The position numbers were made by a program, and so were the translations under genes. The notes below the pieces were generated by a model, which was not told where the DNA came from, did no database searches, and saw nothing but the letters and a program-made list of their open reading frames with translations. DNA of 64,000 nt from Paludibacter sp. UBA6032 (lineage in GTDB: Bacteria > Bacteroidota > Bacteroidia > Bacteroidales > Paludibacteraceae). The stretch spans positions 1 through 64,000 of the forward strand of contig DIZI01000033.1 of NCBI GenBank assembly GCA_002427885.1. The letters run 5' to 3'. Shown here piece after piece: positions 45,695-53,595 of the stretch (positions are counted from its first letter, which is position 1; every line of letters starts with the position of its first letter).

Positions 45695-46498
45695 GTGATT
45701 AAATATATCATTCAAAAAATAAGGCTCTTTTCGAATGCTCGAAATGAGCCTTATTTTTTATTTTATAAAGTTTTAGGGTTTTATCCCAATAAGATTGAAT
45801 ACTACCAGTTAGCCGTCCGGCACCGATCAGTATCAATTCCCACCGAAAGCGGACATTTATTGAGCAACGAACGTCTTGAATTTTTAGGTGATGCTGTGCT
45901 TAATTCCGTCGTTACCGATATTCTTTACCATCGCTATGAGAACCAACGTGAAGGTTTTTTGACTAATACGCGATCAAAAATTGTAAAACGTGATTCATTA
46001 AATCTGTTAGCTGTGGAAATTGGGCTGGATAAGTTGGTTATGGTAACCAAATATGTAAATACACATACAAACAATAATATTTATGGCAATGCTCTTGAAG
46101 CCTTAATGGGAGCCATTTATCTGGATTTTGGTTATAAAAAGTGTAAGAAATTTGTTGAACAACGCTTGTTTCGTACATTTGTCAATCTTGATCAGGTCGC
46201 TGAAATCGAGGTTAATTTCAAATCAAAATTAATTGAATGGTGCCAGAAAAATCATCTTCAAACAGAATTTATCCTGATTGATGAAAGCTTAAGTAAATCC
46301 AACAAACATTTATTTCAATCCGGCCTTACGATTGAAGGAAAAACTATTTGTGTGGGTTCCGGATTCAGTAAAAAAGAATCTCAGCAGGATGCTTCACGTA
46401 TTGCCGATCAAATGATTCAATCCAATCAGAATTTTCTGGAAGAACTTCTAATTGAAATCCAACAATTACCTGAGAAGAACTCATCCTTTGAGATTTAA
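45695..46498 (+). CDS. rnc: Ribonuclease III
   Basis: 267 residues from a GTG at 45695, five bases after the fabF stop. The only upstream ATG in frame (45617) would overlap fabF by 74 bases. From memory, other Bacteroidales RNase III proteins also begin with an IRLFS...FYKVLGFYPxxI-like stretch, so the N-terminus is real. Catalytic signature NERLEFLGDAVL, then EALMGAIYLD, and a dsRNA-binding domain (about 190-250: FKSKLIEWCQKN; GSGFSKKESQQDASRIA). Processes rRNA precursors and cleaves double-stranded RNA. Confidence 0.9.
   Translation: MIKYIIQKIRLFSNARNEPYFLFYKVLGFYPNKIEYYQLAVRHRSVSIPTESGHLLSNERLEFLGDAVLNSVVTDILYHRYENQREGFLTNTRSKIVKRDSLNLLAVEIGLDKLVMVTKYVNTHTNNNIYGNALEALMGAIYLDFGYKKCKKFVEQRLFRTFVNLDQVAEIEVNFKSKLIEWCQKNHLQTEFILIDESLSKSNKHLFQSGLTIEGKTICVGSGFSKKESQQDASRIADQMIQSNQNFLEELLIEIQQLPEKNSSFEI
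45714..45759 (+). terminator. Terminator-like hairpin inside the rnc 5' coding region
   Basis: Two 21-base arms (45714-45734 and 45739-45759) pair at 20 of 21 positions around a four-base ATGC loop; the outer end is A6 against T6, giving a T-run on the 3' side. It starts 24 bases after the fabF stop and 19 bases inside rnc, and encodes the IRLFSNARNEPYF part of RNase III. It can act as a fabF terminator, an attenuator, or an RNase III cleavage site. Confidence 0.7.
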
Positions 46499-46600
46499 TA
46501 AATCTGTATCTGTTATTTAAATTCCTGTCAGTCTATTTAAATGTTTTATATATTATTGCACGCTTTTTACAAAATGGTGCAATTTTTTGTGTTTTATTTC

Positions 46601-46608
46601 TATCTTTG
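46601..46608 (+). promoter_or_regulatory. -7 element of the acyl-CoA synthetase gene
   Basis: TATCTTTG, 41 bases before the ATG. The -33 TTG is not at the usual spacing, so only the -7 half is supported. Confidence 0.5.
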
Positions 46609-46648
46609 TATTTAAATAATACCATCTAACCTATTAAAAGAAAGAATC

Positions 46649-48454
46649 ATGGAAACAGTTCATTTTTCTCAGTTAGTGTTTGCTCAAGCAAAAAAGTATG
46701 GAGAAAAGACAGTAATGTGCTACCGCAATTCAATCAATGATGATTGGAGCACTATTTCGTGGAATTCATTTGCCGGACAGGTTTTGGCAGCTGCAAAGGC
46801 GTTTGTTGAATTAGGTGTTGTAGAACAGCAACGAGTTGCCCAATTTTCACAAAACAAAGCTGAAAATTTGATAGTTGATTTTGCCCTGTTTGCCAACAGG
46901 GCAACTGTAGTTCCAATGTATGCAACCTCAACCGTTCCACAAGTTGAGTTCATTGTAAATGATGCAAAAATTGAAATCATTTTTGTCGGAGATCAACATC
47001 AATATAATGTGGCTTCAGAAGTATTGAATCACTCAAAATACCTGAAAAAAATAATTGTTTTCGACAGTGAAGTAGTACTTAGCGATACAGATCACAGCAT
47101 ATTTTATGACGAGTTTGTGAAATTGGGAGAAAACTCAACAAAACATATCGAAGTACAGAACAGACAAAAAGAAGCTAATGATGAAGATTTAGCCTGTATT
47201 TTATATACTTCCGGAACTACCGGGAATCCTAAAGGTGTAATGATACCTCACAGTTGCTTTAGAGAAGCAATGAGAGTAAATACATTACGCCTGACTTCAT
47301 TATCCGATAAAGATGTATCCATTGCTTTCTTGCCACTTTCACATGTCTTTGAACGTACCTGGTGCTATTTATGCATTTTCAGCGGGGCAACTATTTATAT
47401 CAACCAAAATCCGACTGAAATTCAACAAACAATAAAAGATGTACGACCAACATTGATGTGTTCCGTACCACGTTTTTGGGAAAAGGTTTATGCAGGTGTC
47501 AACGAAAATCTATCTAAATTCTCTCCTTTAATGCAGGGAGTTGTAACATGGGCCATAGCCACGGGGAAAAAACACAATGTCGATTTTTTGCGTCTTGGTA
47601 AAAGACCCGGTATCCTGTTGAGAATCAAATATACGTTGGCTGATAAACTTATTTTCTCAAAGGTAAAAAAGACATTAGGTCTTGAAAATGCCAATATGCT
47701 ACCTACGGCCGGAGCAAAACTTTCCGACGAAATTGCATTATTTTTCAGAAGCATAGGTGTTCCGATTGTATATGGTTACGGTTTAACCGAAAGTACTGCA
47801 ACAGTCAGCTGTTTTGATTACGTGGGTTATGAGATCGGAACAGTTGGAACGATTGTCCCCGACCTGGAAGTGAAAATCGGAGAAGAAAATGAGATTTTAC
47901 TAAGAGGAAAAACCATTTTTCCCGGATATTATAAGAATCCTGAAGCAACGGCTGCTGCATTTACAGAAGATGGTTGGTTCAAAACAGGAGATGCAGGTTA
48001 TATTAAAGACAACAAAATCGTTATGACAGAGCGGATTAAAGATTTGTTTAAAACTTCAAACGGAAAATACATTGCTCCTCAGGAAATAGAAACTAAACTT
48101 GGTGTAGATAAATATATTGATCAGGTTGCAGTCATTGGTGATGAGCGTAATTATGTGACAGCTATTATTGCTCCGTCGATATCAGCACTCGAAGAGTACG
48201 CTAAAAAGAATAAAATTCAATATGAAAATGTGGATGAATTATTGAAATCGCCATTAATTAAGGATTTTATGCAAACACGAATTACCGAATTACAAAAAGG
48301 GATGGCTAATTATGAATTAATTAAACGCTTCACTTTAATTCGCAAAGGCTTTGCCATTGAAACAGGAGAGCTAACCAATACATTGAAAATACGAAGGGCA
48401 GTCATCATGCAAAAATATAAATTGCTGATCGAGGAAATGTACACAAACTTATAA
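46649..48454 (+). CDS. Long-chain acyl-CoA synthetase (AMP-forming)
   Basis: 601 residues of the ANL superfamily. P-loop-like motif ILYTSGTTGNPKGVM (about 187-201), PLSHVFERT, YGLTESTATVS (A5-like), and GWFKTGDAGYIKDNKIVMTERIKDLFKTSNGKYIAP (A7-A8 hinge, with the catalytic-Lys region reduced near the C-terminus as in bacterial FadD15-type enzymes). Activates fatty acids with ATP to acyl-CoA, which could feed the acyl-CoA dehydrogenase in this window. Confidence 0.92.
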   Translation: METVHFSQLVFAQAKKYGEKTVMCYRNSINDDWSTISWNSFAGQVLAAAKAFVELGVVEQQRVAQFSQNKAENLIVDFALFANRATVVPMYATSTVPQVEFIVNDAKIEIIFVGDQHQYNVASEVLNHSKYLKKIIVFDSEVVLSDTDHSIFYDEFVKLGENSTKHIEVQNRQKEANDEDLACILYTSGTTGNPKGVMIPHSCFREAMRVNTLRLTSLSDKDVSIAFLPLSHVFERTWCYLCIFSGATIYINQNPTEIQQTIKDVRPTLMCSVPRFWEKVYAGVNENLSKFSPLMQGVVTWAIATGKKHNVDFLRLGKRPGILLRIKYTLADKLIFSKVKKTLGLENANMLPTAGAKLSDEIALFFRSIGVPIVYGYGLTESTATVSCFDYVGYEIGTVGTIVPDLEVKIGEENEILLRGKTIFPGYYKNPEATAAAFTEDGWFKTGDAGYIKDNKIVMTERIKDLFKTSNGKYIAPQEIETKLGVDKYIDQVAVIGDERNYVTAIIAPSISALEEYAKKNKIQYENVDELLKSPLIKDFMQTRITELQKGMANYELIKRFTLIRKGFAIETGELTNTLKIRRAVIMQKYKLLIEEMYTNL

Positions 48455-48544
48455 CAAAATCTTTATTATTAATCAATAATAGCATGAAAGAGTAGTAAAC
48501 ATGTTAATCATTCTTTTATTTCATGTTATATAACATATTTTTTG

Positions 48545-48552
48545 TACTTTTG
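48545..48552 (+). promoter_or_regulatory. -7 element of the winged-helix gene
   Basis: TACTTTTG at 48545-48552. It lies downstream of the first possible ATG (48542) and 43 bases before the ATG at 48596, which supports the later start. Confidence 0.5.
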
Positions 48553-48595
48553 TAGCATCAAATTTTACAAATGCAAATTTACAAACCAAACTATT

Positions 48596-48793
48596 ATGTT
48601 ATCAGAAAAGATTGGAACTAATGCAGGCTTAATCTATGCTGCCTTAGAAAAAGGAGAGTTAAATGTAAAAGCGGTAAAAAAAACCACAAAACTGGCTGAA
48701 AAGGATTTAAACCTTGGCCTGGGTTGGTTGGCTCGCGAAGGAAAAGTAAAGTTCAATGAAGTTGAAGGCGAATTATTCGTTAGTTTAGCTTAA
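48596..48793 (+). CDS. Winged helix-turn-helix protein (DUF2582-like)
   Basis: 65 residues forming a single small winged-helix domain: MLSEKIGTNAGLIYAAL, then VKAVKKTTKLAEKDLNLGLGWLAREGKV and a beta wing. Small proteins of this family occur alone in many Bacteroidales; DNA binding is likely from the fold, but targets are unknown. The start at 48596 is chosen because a promoter box lies between it and the upstream ATG. A terminator follows at once. Confidence 0.88.
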   Translation: MLSEKIGTNAGLIYAALEKGELNVKAVKKTTKLAEKDLNLGLGWLAREGKVKFNEVEGELFVSLA

Positions 48794-48812
48794 AGGAATC
48801 CGTATTAACAAG

Positions 48813-48847
48813 AAAGCGGGAATGATTAAATCATTTCTCGCTTTTTT
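48813..48847 (+). terminator. Terminator of the winged-helix gene
   Basis: AAAGCGGGAATGAT pairs with ATCATTTCTCGCTTT (one bulge, one mismatch), followed by T6. Confidence 0.75.
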
Positions 48848-48914
48848 GTTTAATTTTAATGCCTTTGAAGCTTTTTTTTCTATCGAAAAATTTCGCAAAT
48901 TCAAAAATTGAACG

Positions 48915-48922
48915 TATCTTTG
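48915..48922 (+). promoter_or_regulatory. -7 element upstream of the tRNA region
   Basis: TATCTTTG in the phylum's -7 form. It lies about 80 bases before the degenerate tRNA-Gly copy and 200 before the intact one. No TTG is at the exact -33 place. Confidence 0.45.
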
Positions 48923-49002
48923 CAGCCGCTTTGAGAGAAAAGCAACAATCAATTAATAATTAATAATTCACAATTAATAATTGAAATTGAGAATAATTTT
49001 TC

Positions 49003-49051
49003 AAAATAGCTCATCCCGATAGCTATCGGGAGGTAGAGCAAGACCTTGCCA
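49003..49051 (+). pseudogene. Degenerate tRNA-Gly 5' half with inserted palindrome
   Basis: Bases 49003-49013 (AAAATAGCTCA) and 49032-49051 (GGTAGAGCA-a-GACCTTGCCA) match positions 4-14 and 18-37 of the intact tRNA-Gly at 49126, with one mismatch. Between them the three D-loop bases GTT are replaced by the perfect palindrome TCCCGATAGCTATCGGGA (49014-49031). The tRNA 3' half is absent, so this is a relic. Confidence 0.7.
49014..49031. repeat. 18-bp perfect palindrome, copy 1
   Basis: TCCCGATAGCTATCGGGA is its own reverse complement. Identical to copy 2 at 49241-49258 and near-identical to 988-1006. It sits inside a tRNA-Gly relic. Confidence 0.85.
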
Positions 49052-49125
49052 TATAAAAGAAGGAAATGATTCCGACTTTAATAAGAACTTTGAAATAACG
49101 ATTTCAAAATTAAAAACAAATTATT

Positions 49126-49198
<73 letters not shown>

Positions 49199-49210
49199 CA
49201 TTCTTTAAAT

Positions 49211-49276
49211 GCGAAAATGTTCATCGGTACGAGAAGTTTATCCCGATAGCTATCGGGAAGTCCCGTTTTTCGCTCA
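49211..49276 (+). pseudogene. Degenerate tRNA-Gly copy with inserted palindrome
   Basis: The copy begins GCGAAAAT like the intact tRNA and ends AGTCCCGTTTTTCGCTCA, identical to its last 18 bases and flank, so the acceptor stem is intact. The middle is scrambled and the 5' side of the T arm is replaced by TCCCGATAGCTATCGGGA (49241-49258), whose right half can still pair with CCCG. No anticodon arm is left; it is not a functional tRNA. Confidence 0.65.
49241..49258. repeat. 18-bp perfect palindrome, copy 2
   Basis: Identical to the palindrome at 49014-49031, again inside a tRNA-Gly-derived sequence. Confidence 0.85.
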
Positions 49277-49295
49277 AATGAAATAAACGTATCAT

Positions 49296-49378
49296 GCCCG
49301 GATGGTGGAATGGTAGACACGAAGGACTTAAAATCCTTTGGCTTCACGGCTGTGCGGGTTCAAGTCCCGCTTCGGGTA
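49296..49378 (+). tRNA. tRNA-Leu (anticodon TAA)
   Basis: 83 bases with a long variable arm as expected for leucine. Acceptor GCCCGGA/TTCGGGT with G-U pairs, anticodon stem AAGGA/TCCTT with loop CTTAAAA (anticodon TAA), T arm GCGGG-TTCAAGT-CCCGC, discriminator A. CCA not encoded. Followed by a terminator. Confidence 0.95.
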
Positions 49379-49393
49379 CGTTTTAAGTAGAGA

Positions 49394-49431
49394 AACCCCC
49401 TTATAATCATACGATTGTAAGGGGGTTCTTG
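49394..49431 (+). terminator. Terminator behind tRNA-Leu
   Basis: AACCCCCTTATAATC / GATTGTAAGGGGGTT, 15 pairs including one weak pair, ATAC loop, then TTCTTGATTTT. Confidence 0.75.
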
Positions 49432-50014
49432 ATTTTCAACAAATAAGTCAACATGTTGGGTTGTATTTTTGTAAATTTTCAATACTTAATATAATTACCG
49501 TTATATTGATTATAAAATGGCACTTTGGTGTAAATCTAATATCACTACTTTTTTTTACATAAAGTGTAATTTTTACATTCAATCATTCATATCAGATCAT
49601 TTTCTATATAAAACATCGAAATTTTTATTCAATTCATATCCTTTTACTCTAATCTTTATTAAAGATCCAAACATTAAAGTTAATTAGTGTATATTTATTT
49701 CAAGTGAAAATTCTTATTCAATTCTTTTATTCCAAAAAACAATAATTAATTTTATGACACCCATCTTGAGCTATTTTACAAATTAAATTAAACTAAATTA
49801 TTTGCTACAAACGATGATTCAAATATTCAGGTTTTGAGCTTAAATTAGTTATATATTTTGCGAAACAAATCGTTTATATGAAAATGAGTATATATATTCT
49901 GAATAATTACACAATATGAATATTAAAAGTAAATTTTGCACTGTATTTTTTGCTACAGCAAAGAGAATGAAATACCACATTTACCTGTATATCTGGTATA
50001 TAAAATAAATACAG
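49432..50014. other. AT-rich region without recognisable genes
   Basis: About 580 bases of very AT-rich DNA between tRNA-Leu and a small ORF. The short open frames here have poor composition and no homology that I can see. No RNA fold of note was found. Confidence 0.55.
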
Positions 50015-50022
50015 TATCTTTA
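50015..50022 (+). promoter_or_regulatory. Possible -7 element before a small ORF
   Basis: TATCTTTA, one mismatch from TAnnTTTG, 71 bases before the ATG at 50094. No -33 TTG at the exact spacing. Confidence 0.3.
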
Positions 50023-50093
50023 CACAGTAATTATTCTAAAAGAATTATTTGTATTAAGAAATTATTTATTCATCAATCTAAACACCAATTATC

Positions 50094-50195
50094 ATGTCTG
50101 CATTTATTAATCGCCCATTGTTCCAAAAAATATATAAAATTTCCATTACTTTTATGATCGTTGTACTGGTCATTTTACGTTATATTTTCAACTAG
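50094..50195 (+). CDS. Small single-span membrane protein (33 residues)
   Basis: The ORF encodes 33 residues: a polar, basic start (MSAFINRPLFQKIYK) and one transmembrane segment (about 16-32, ISITFMIVVLVILRYIF). Positive charges before the helix suggest the N-terminus is inside. A promoter-like box precedes it. It is isolated in 1 kb of otherwise empty DNA, where an ORF with such an ordered layout stands out. Unknown; could be a conserved small protein or a type I toxin-like peptide. Confidence 0.45.
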   Translation: MSAFINRPLFQKIYKISITFMIVVLVILRYIFN

Positions 50196-50257
50196 ACTAA
50201 AAAGTCTCCTCTTGCTAAATTTAAAATTTAGATTCAACTTTAGAAAATAATGTCGAA

Positions 50258-50298
50258 ATAAAAAAAACGTCGGAAGAATTACTTTTCCGACGTTCTTT
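50258..50298. terminator. Terminator of the YhhQ-like transporter gene
   Basis: AACGTCGGAA / TTCCGACGTT, ten pairs, with an A7 tract on the left that becomes a T-run on the minus strand, about 130 bases after the transporter's stop codon. Confidence 0.8.
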
Positions 50299-50425
50299 AT
50301 ATTGTATTTTTGATTTTAATATTTAATCTTAATCTTATTACCACCCAATTTAGAAGTAGCTTATAAAAATGCAATTTCATCCACATAATCAACAAATCAA
50401 AATCATTTGAACCCGTTTCAACTGA

Positions 50426-51106
50426 CTAAATATCATTAATTTTTAATGGATTATATGAGATGTCGTTATCGTACACATCGGTTTGTTCGTGTTTTTTCAC
50501 CCATTTAACCACATAATTGGTAAGTGGTAATGCTATAATTTCGTAACCGGTTTTCATGGCAGTCTGGGTAAAAATAAGCGTTATCAAAGCGGAAGTTGGG
50601 ATAATACCTGAAAACGCCAGCGTGAAGAAAACCAGAGAATCGGCACCTTCACCAACTATCGTCGAAACAATTGCACGGATAGAGAATCCACGACCATGTT
50701 GCAGCACTTTCATTTTACTCATCACAAAAGCATTCAGAAACGACCCAAGAAGGAAGGCGGCGAAGCTGGCTCCTACAATTCGCTCCGTGTTACCCAAAAC
50801 CAGTTCAAATGCAGCCTGATGATGGAAATTGACCGATCCCGGCGCCCATATACTCAGGCGGAAAATAATGACAGCCAAAAAGTTCATGAGGAAACCATTC
50901 CAAATGATTAAACGTGCTTTACGATAACCCCAGACTTCGGCTATCACATCATTAAGAATATAGGATACGGGAAAAATGAGCAAGCCGGCTGTGGCTTCGA
51001 TTCCTCCAATGGAAATCAACTTTTGCTCAACAATGTTGGAGACAATAAGGCATACCGTAAACAGCAGCCCAAACACCATAAAGGCGACGGAAACTTGTTT
51101 TTTCAT
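50426..51106 (-). CDS. VUT family (YhhQ-like) queuosine precursor transporter
   Basis: 226 residues with about six transmembrane helices. Family motifs: FPVSYILNDVIAEVWGYRKARLIIW and IRAIVSTIVGEGADSLVFFTLAF, whose polar residues face the transport path. E. coli YhhQ imports preQ0/preQ1 for queuosine in tRNA; the same role is inferred here. No preQ1 riboswitch was seen in the upstream 170 bases. Confidence 0.9.
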   Translation of the reverse strand: MKKQVSVAFMVFGLLFTVCLIVSNIVEQKLISIGGIEATAGLLIFPVSYILNDVIAEVWGYRKARLIIWNGFLMNFLAVIIFRLSIWAPGSVNFHHQAAFELVLGNTERIVGASFAAFLLGSFLNAFVMSKMKVLQHGRGFSIRAIVSTIVGEGADSLVFFTLAFSGIIPTSALITLIFTQTAMKTGYEIIALPLTNYVVKWVKKHEQTDVYDNDISYNPLKINDI

Positions 51107-51200
51107 TATTCTTGTTTTTTACGTGGTATTCAAGCACACGTTTTTGCAGTTCATCCGCAAAAATCGACTGCAAAGATAGGCATTTTCCTGATAAAAACAA

Positions 51201-51229
51201 AAAAGACAAAGCGTCAAACTTTGTCTTTT
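51201..51229. terminator. Terminator of sppA
   Basis: AAAAGACAAAG-CGTCAAA-CTTTGTCTTTT, an 11-pair perfect stem with A and T tracts, 52 bases after the sppA stop on the minus strand. Confidence 0.8.
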
Positions 51230-51280
51230 CTGATTAATAAATAATTAGGTAATTATCAATTTGCTGTTAGTTCCTCAACT

Positions 51281-53044
51281 TTATCTGATATTTAAATCAT
51301 AAGGTAGACGAGCCTGAATGCCATTCATTTTACTCAGATTTTTAATTTGCATATAAACGTTGTATTGCTCACCTAACTGCGCTTTCATAAACCGCGTTTC
51401 TACATCCTGACTGAAACTTTTCATCAATTTAGTCTCAAAGCTTTCTTTTTCAGGATATTCACTTACATTGTACGTTTTTAGTTTAGCTTTATCAACCGCC
51501 AGTTTAATAGCATCATTCAATCCTCCGATTTTATCCACCAAGCCAATCTTCAAAGCATCTTCGCCTGTCCATACACGACCTTCGGCAACAGCCTTAATCT
51601 GATCAATAGTCATTTTACGGCCATCTGCACATCGTTTTACAAACAGTTCGTATCCACGGTTTATGTAGTTTTGCATCAAACTGCGTTCTTCAGGTGTAAA
51701 CGGACGATTTACAGATATCGCATCGCTCAGTTTATTCGTTTTTACGCCATCATAGGTTAATCCTAATTTTTCATTCAACCCTTTGATATTAGGAATTACA
51801 CCGAAAATACCAATCGAACCCGTGATCGTATTAGGTTGTGTCACTATTTTGTCAGCCATACAGGCGATGTAATATCCTCCGGAAGCTGCATAATCGCCCA
51901 TAGAAACGATCAGTGGTTTCTTGGTCTTAAGCATGGATAATGCATGCCAGATCTGCTCGGAAGCGTAAGCACTTCCACCCGGTGAACTGATGCGGAAAAC
52001 AACCGCTTTAATTGCCGAATCTTTGGCTACATCGTTGATTGTCTTAATTAAATCTTTTGCCACAATACCATCTCCTTCTTCATCGGTTATTTCACCGATA
52101 GCATAAATTACCGCTACCTTATTTTTATCAAATTTGCTGGTATCCGGCAATTTGGTCATAGCTGAATTTTTGACAAACTTCAATTCCTGATCTTTGTCAA
52201 CCAGTTTTGCACTCGATTTCAAAATACTGTCCACCTGATCGAGATATATCAATGAATCGACTAAAGCATATTCCTTTGCTTTGGCCGTGGGTTGAAACAT
52301 CATCATTTCATCCGCGTATTCATTTAATTTCTCAACCGAAATTTTCCGGGAAGCAGAAACTTCGGTCAATAAGGTTTTCCAGATTGAATTCAGATAAACA
52401 GTTACCTGTTCGCGATTGGCATCACTCATTTTGGTATTAACCAAAGGTTCTACTGCCGATTTATACGTACCAACTTTAACAATCTGCATTTCAATCCCCA
52501 GTTTATCCAGCGTGTTTTTCAGGAACATGGACTCAGCCGAAAGTCCTTTCAATTCCAACATTCCCTGCGGATTTATCAAAACTTTATTAGCAACAGAAAC
52601 CAGATAATACATTTTCTGTGAATAGTTATCAGCATAAGAAACAACAAATTTACCAGATTTCTTAAAATCAATTAAAGCATTACGGATTTCTTTTATCGAA
52701 GCAAAACCGCCGTTCAGCGAACCACCTTTTAGATAAATTCCAACTATGTTGTCATTATTCTTTGCTTTTTCAATATTGGTCAGGACATCATCGAGTCCAA
52801 TTGTTTTTTGTGCCGTTTGACCCATTGCTTCGGCAAATGCTGCTGAGAAAGGATCTTCCTGAGAACGGTCGACCAATGTTCCTTCCAAATCAATTTCGTA
52901 TACAGAATTTGGTTTCAGAACGGTAGTGGTCTCACTTGAACCGGCAATAGCTCCAATTATCCCAAACATGATCAAAATGCCCAATAACGAGGCAATAATA
53001 ATTCCAACGATGGTGGCAAGAGTAAATTTAAGAAACTGTTTCAT
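51281..53044 (-). CDS. sppA: Signal peptide peptidase SppA, long form
   Basis: 587 residues, the 67K type with two tandem S49 peptidase domains. One N-terminal membrane helix (about 7-35). The C-terminal domain holds the nucleophile Ser in GDYAASGGYYIAC, with FRISSPGGSAYASEQIW and TGSIGIFGVIPN around it; the catalytic Lys is expected in the N-terminal half, near residue 205 (VGTYKSAVEPL). Degrades cleaved signal peptides in the membrane. Confidence 0.94.
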   Translation of the reverse strand: MKQFLKFTLATIVGIIIASLLGILIMFGIIGAIAGSSETTTVLKPNSVYEIDLEGTLVDRSQEDPFSAAFAEAMGQTAQKTIGLDDVLTNIEKAKNNDNIVGIYLKGGSLNGGFASIKEIRNALIDFKKSGKFVVSYADNYSQKMYYLVSVANKVLINPQGMLELKGLSAESMFLKNTLDKLGIEMQIVKVGTYKSAVEPLVNTKMSDANREQVTVYLNSIWKTLLTEVSASRKISVEKLNEYADEMMMFQPTAKAKEYALVDSLIYLDQVDSILKSSAKLVDKDQELKFVKNSAMTKLPDTSKFDKNKVAVIYAIGEITDEEGDGIVAKDLIKTINDVAKDSAIKAVVFRISSPGGSAYASEQIWHALSMLKTKKPLIVSMGDYAASGGYYIACMADKIVTQPNTITGSIGIFGVIPNIKGLNEKLGLTYDGVKTNKLSDAISVNRPFTPEERSLMQNYINRGYELFVKRCADGRKMTIDQIKAVAEGRVWTGEDALKIGLVDKIGGLNDAIKLAVDKAKLKTYNVSEYPEKESFETKLMKSFSQDVETRFMKAQLGEQYNVYMQIKNLSKMNGIQARLPYDLNIR

Positions 53045-53232
53045 AACTGTAAAATATATTGGTTAAGTATTTAATAAGAATTTTACTACAAAGAAAACCA
53101 TTATTTTTTGATTAACAAAATTTTATTATTATTGAAAAAAATCCGGTCGGTAGAGCCATTATGAAAAAGCGGATAGAGTCGCCGGATGTTTCGGTTGTAA
53201 AGATACTATTTTATTTGAATTCAACAGAGTGA

Positions 53233-53367
53233 TTATTTCCGTTTCATCACTATTCCTATGGCTTCAAGTGCCTGATTACCGGCGAGCAGTATCCGTGCGT
53301 ATTTTATATACTCACTGTAGAGCGGACGCAATTCATAGAAAGCCCGGTTGTGTGCTTCGGTGAACAT
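53233..53367 (-). CDS. Short ORF or gene remnant (44 residues)
   Basis: From ATG at 53367 the frame reads 44 residues of good protein composition (MFTEAHNRAFYELRPLYSEY..., ending AIGIVMKRK), and it is open for at least nine more codons upstream without a start. The GC content is higher than the surrounding intergenic DNA. It looks like the C-terminal end of a helical protein whose front is lost, possibly by frameshift. Family not recognised. Confidence 0.35.
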   Translation of the reverse strand: MFTEAHNRAFYELRPLYSEYIKYARILLAGNQALEAIGIVMKRK

Positions 53368-53526
53368 ACTCGAATCCTGTTTCCAAAAAAAGCATTGATA
53401 TTCTGCATACTAATTCTTCATTCATTCGTATTTATTTATCAATTCGGATTACAAATATACGTAATCTTTACAATTCGTTTTAATTCTACATAATTTATTT
53501 TCCTCACGTATTGCGGTATTTAGCAA

Positions 53527-53556
53527 TTGTCTTTTGTCAATTGTTTGCTACCTTTG
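53527..53556 (+). promoter_or_regulatory. Promoter of priA
   Basis: TTG at 53527-53529, 19 bases, TACCTTTG at 53549-53556, 39 bases before the ATG. Full match. Confidence 0.7.
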
Positions 53557-53574
53557 CCAAACAAAATATTTATT

Positions 53575-53594
53575 CCCCTTTAGGGGTTAGGGGT
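53575..53594 (+). repeat. CCCCTTTAGGGG hairpin at the priA ribosome-binding region
   Basis: CCCC-TTTA-GGGG (53575-53586) is followed by TTAGGGG, just before the ATG at 53596, so two GGGG tracts compete for the same CCCC arm. It lies in the short priA leader where ribosomes bind. Confidence 0.5.
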
Positions 53595-53595
53595 C

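Noticed and set aside
49936..50157. 73-codon ORF upstream of the YhhQ gene
   Set aside because: Rich in Cys, His and Ile without any pattern, it overlaps the better small membrane ORF in another frame and begins before the likely promoter box.
51107..51200. preQ1 riboswitch upstream of the YhhQ-like gene
   Set aside because: No short H-type pseudoknot with a C-rich loop was found in the leader.
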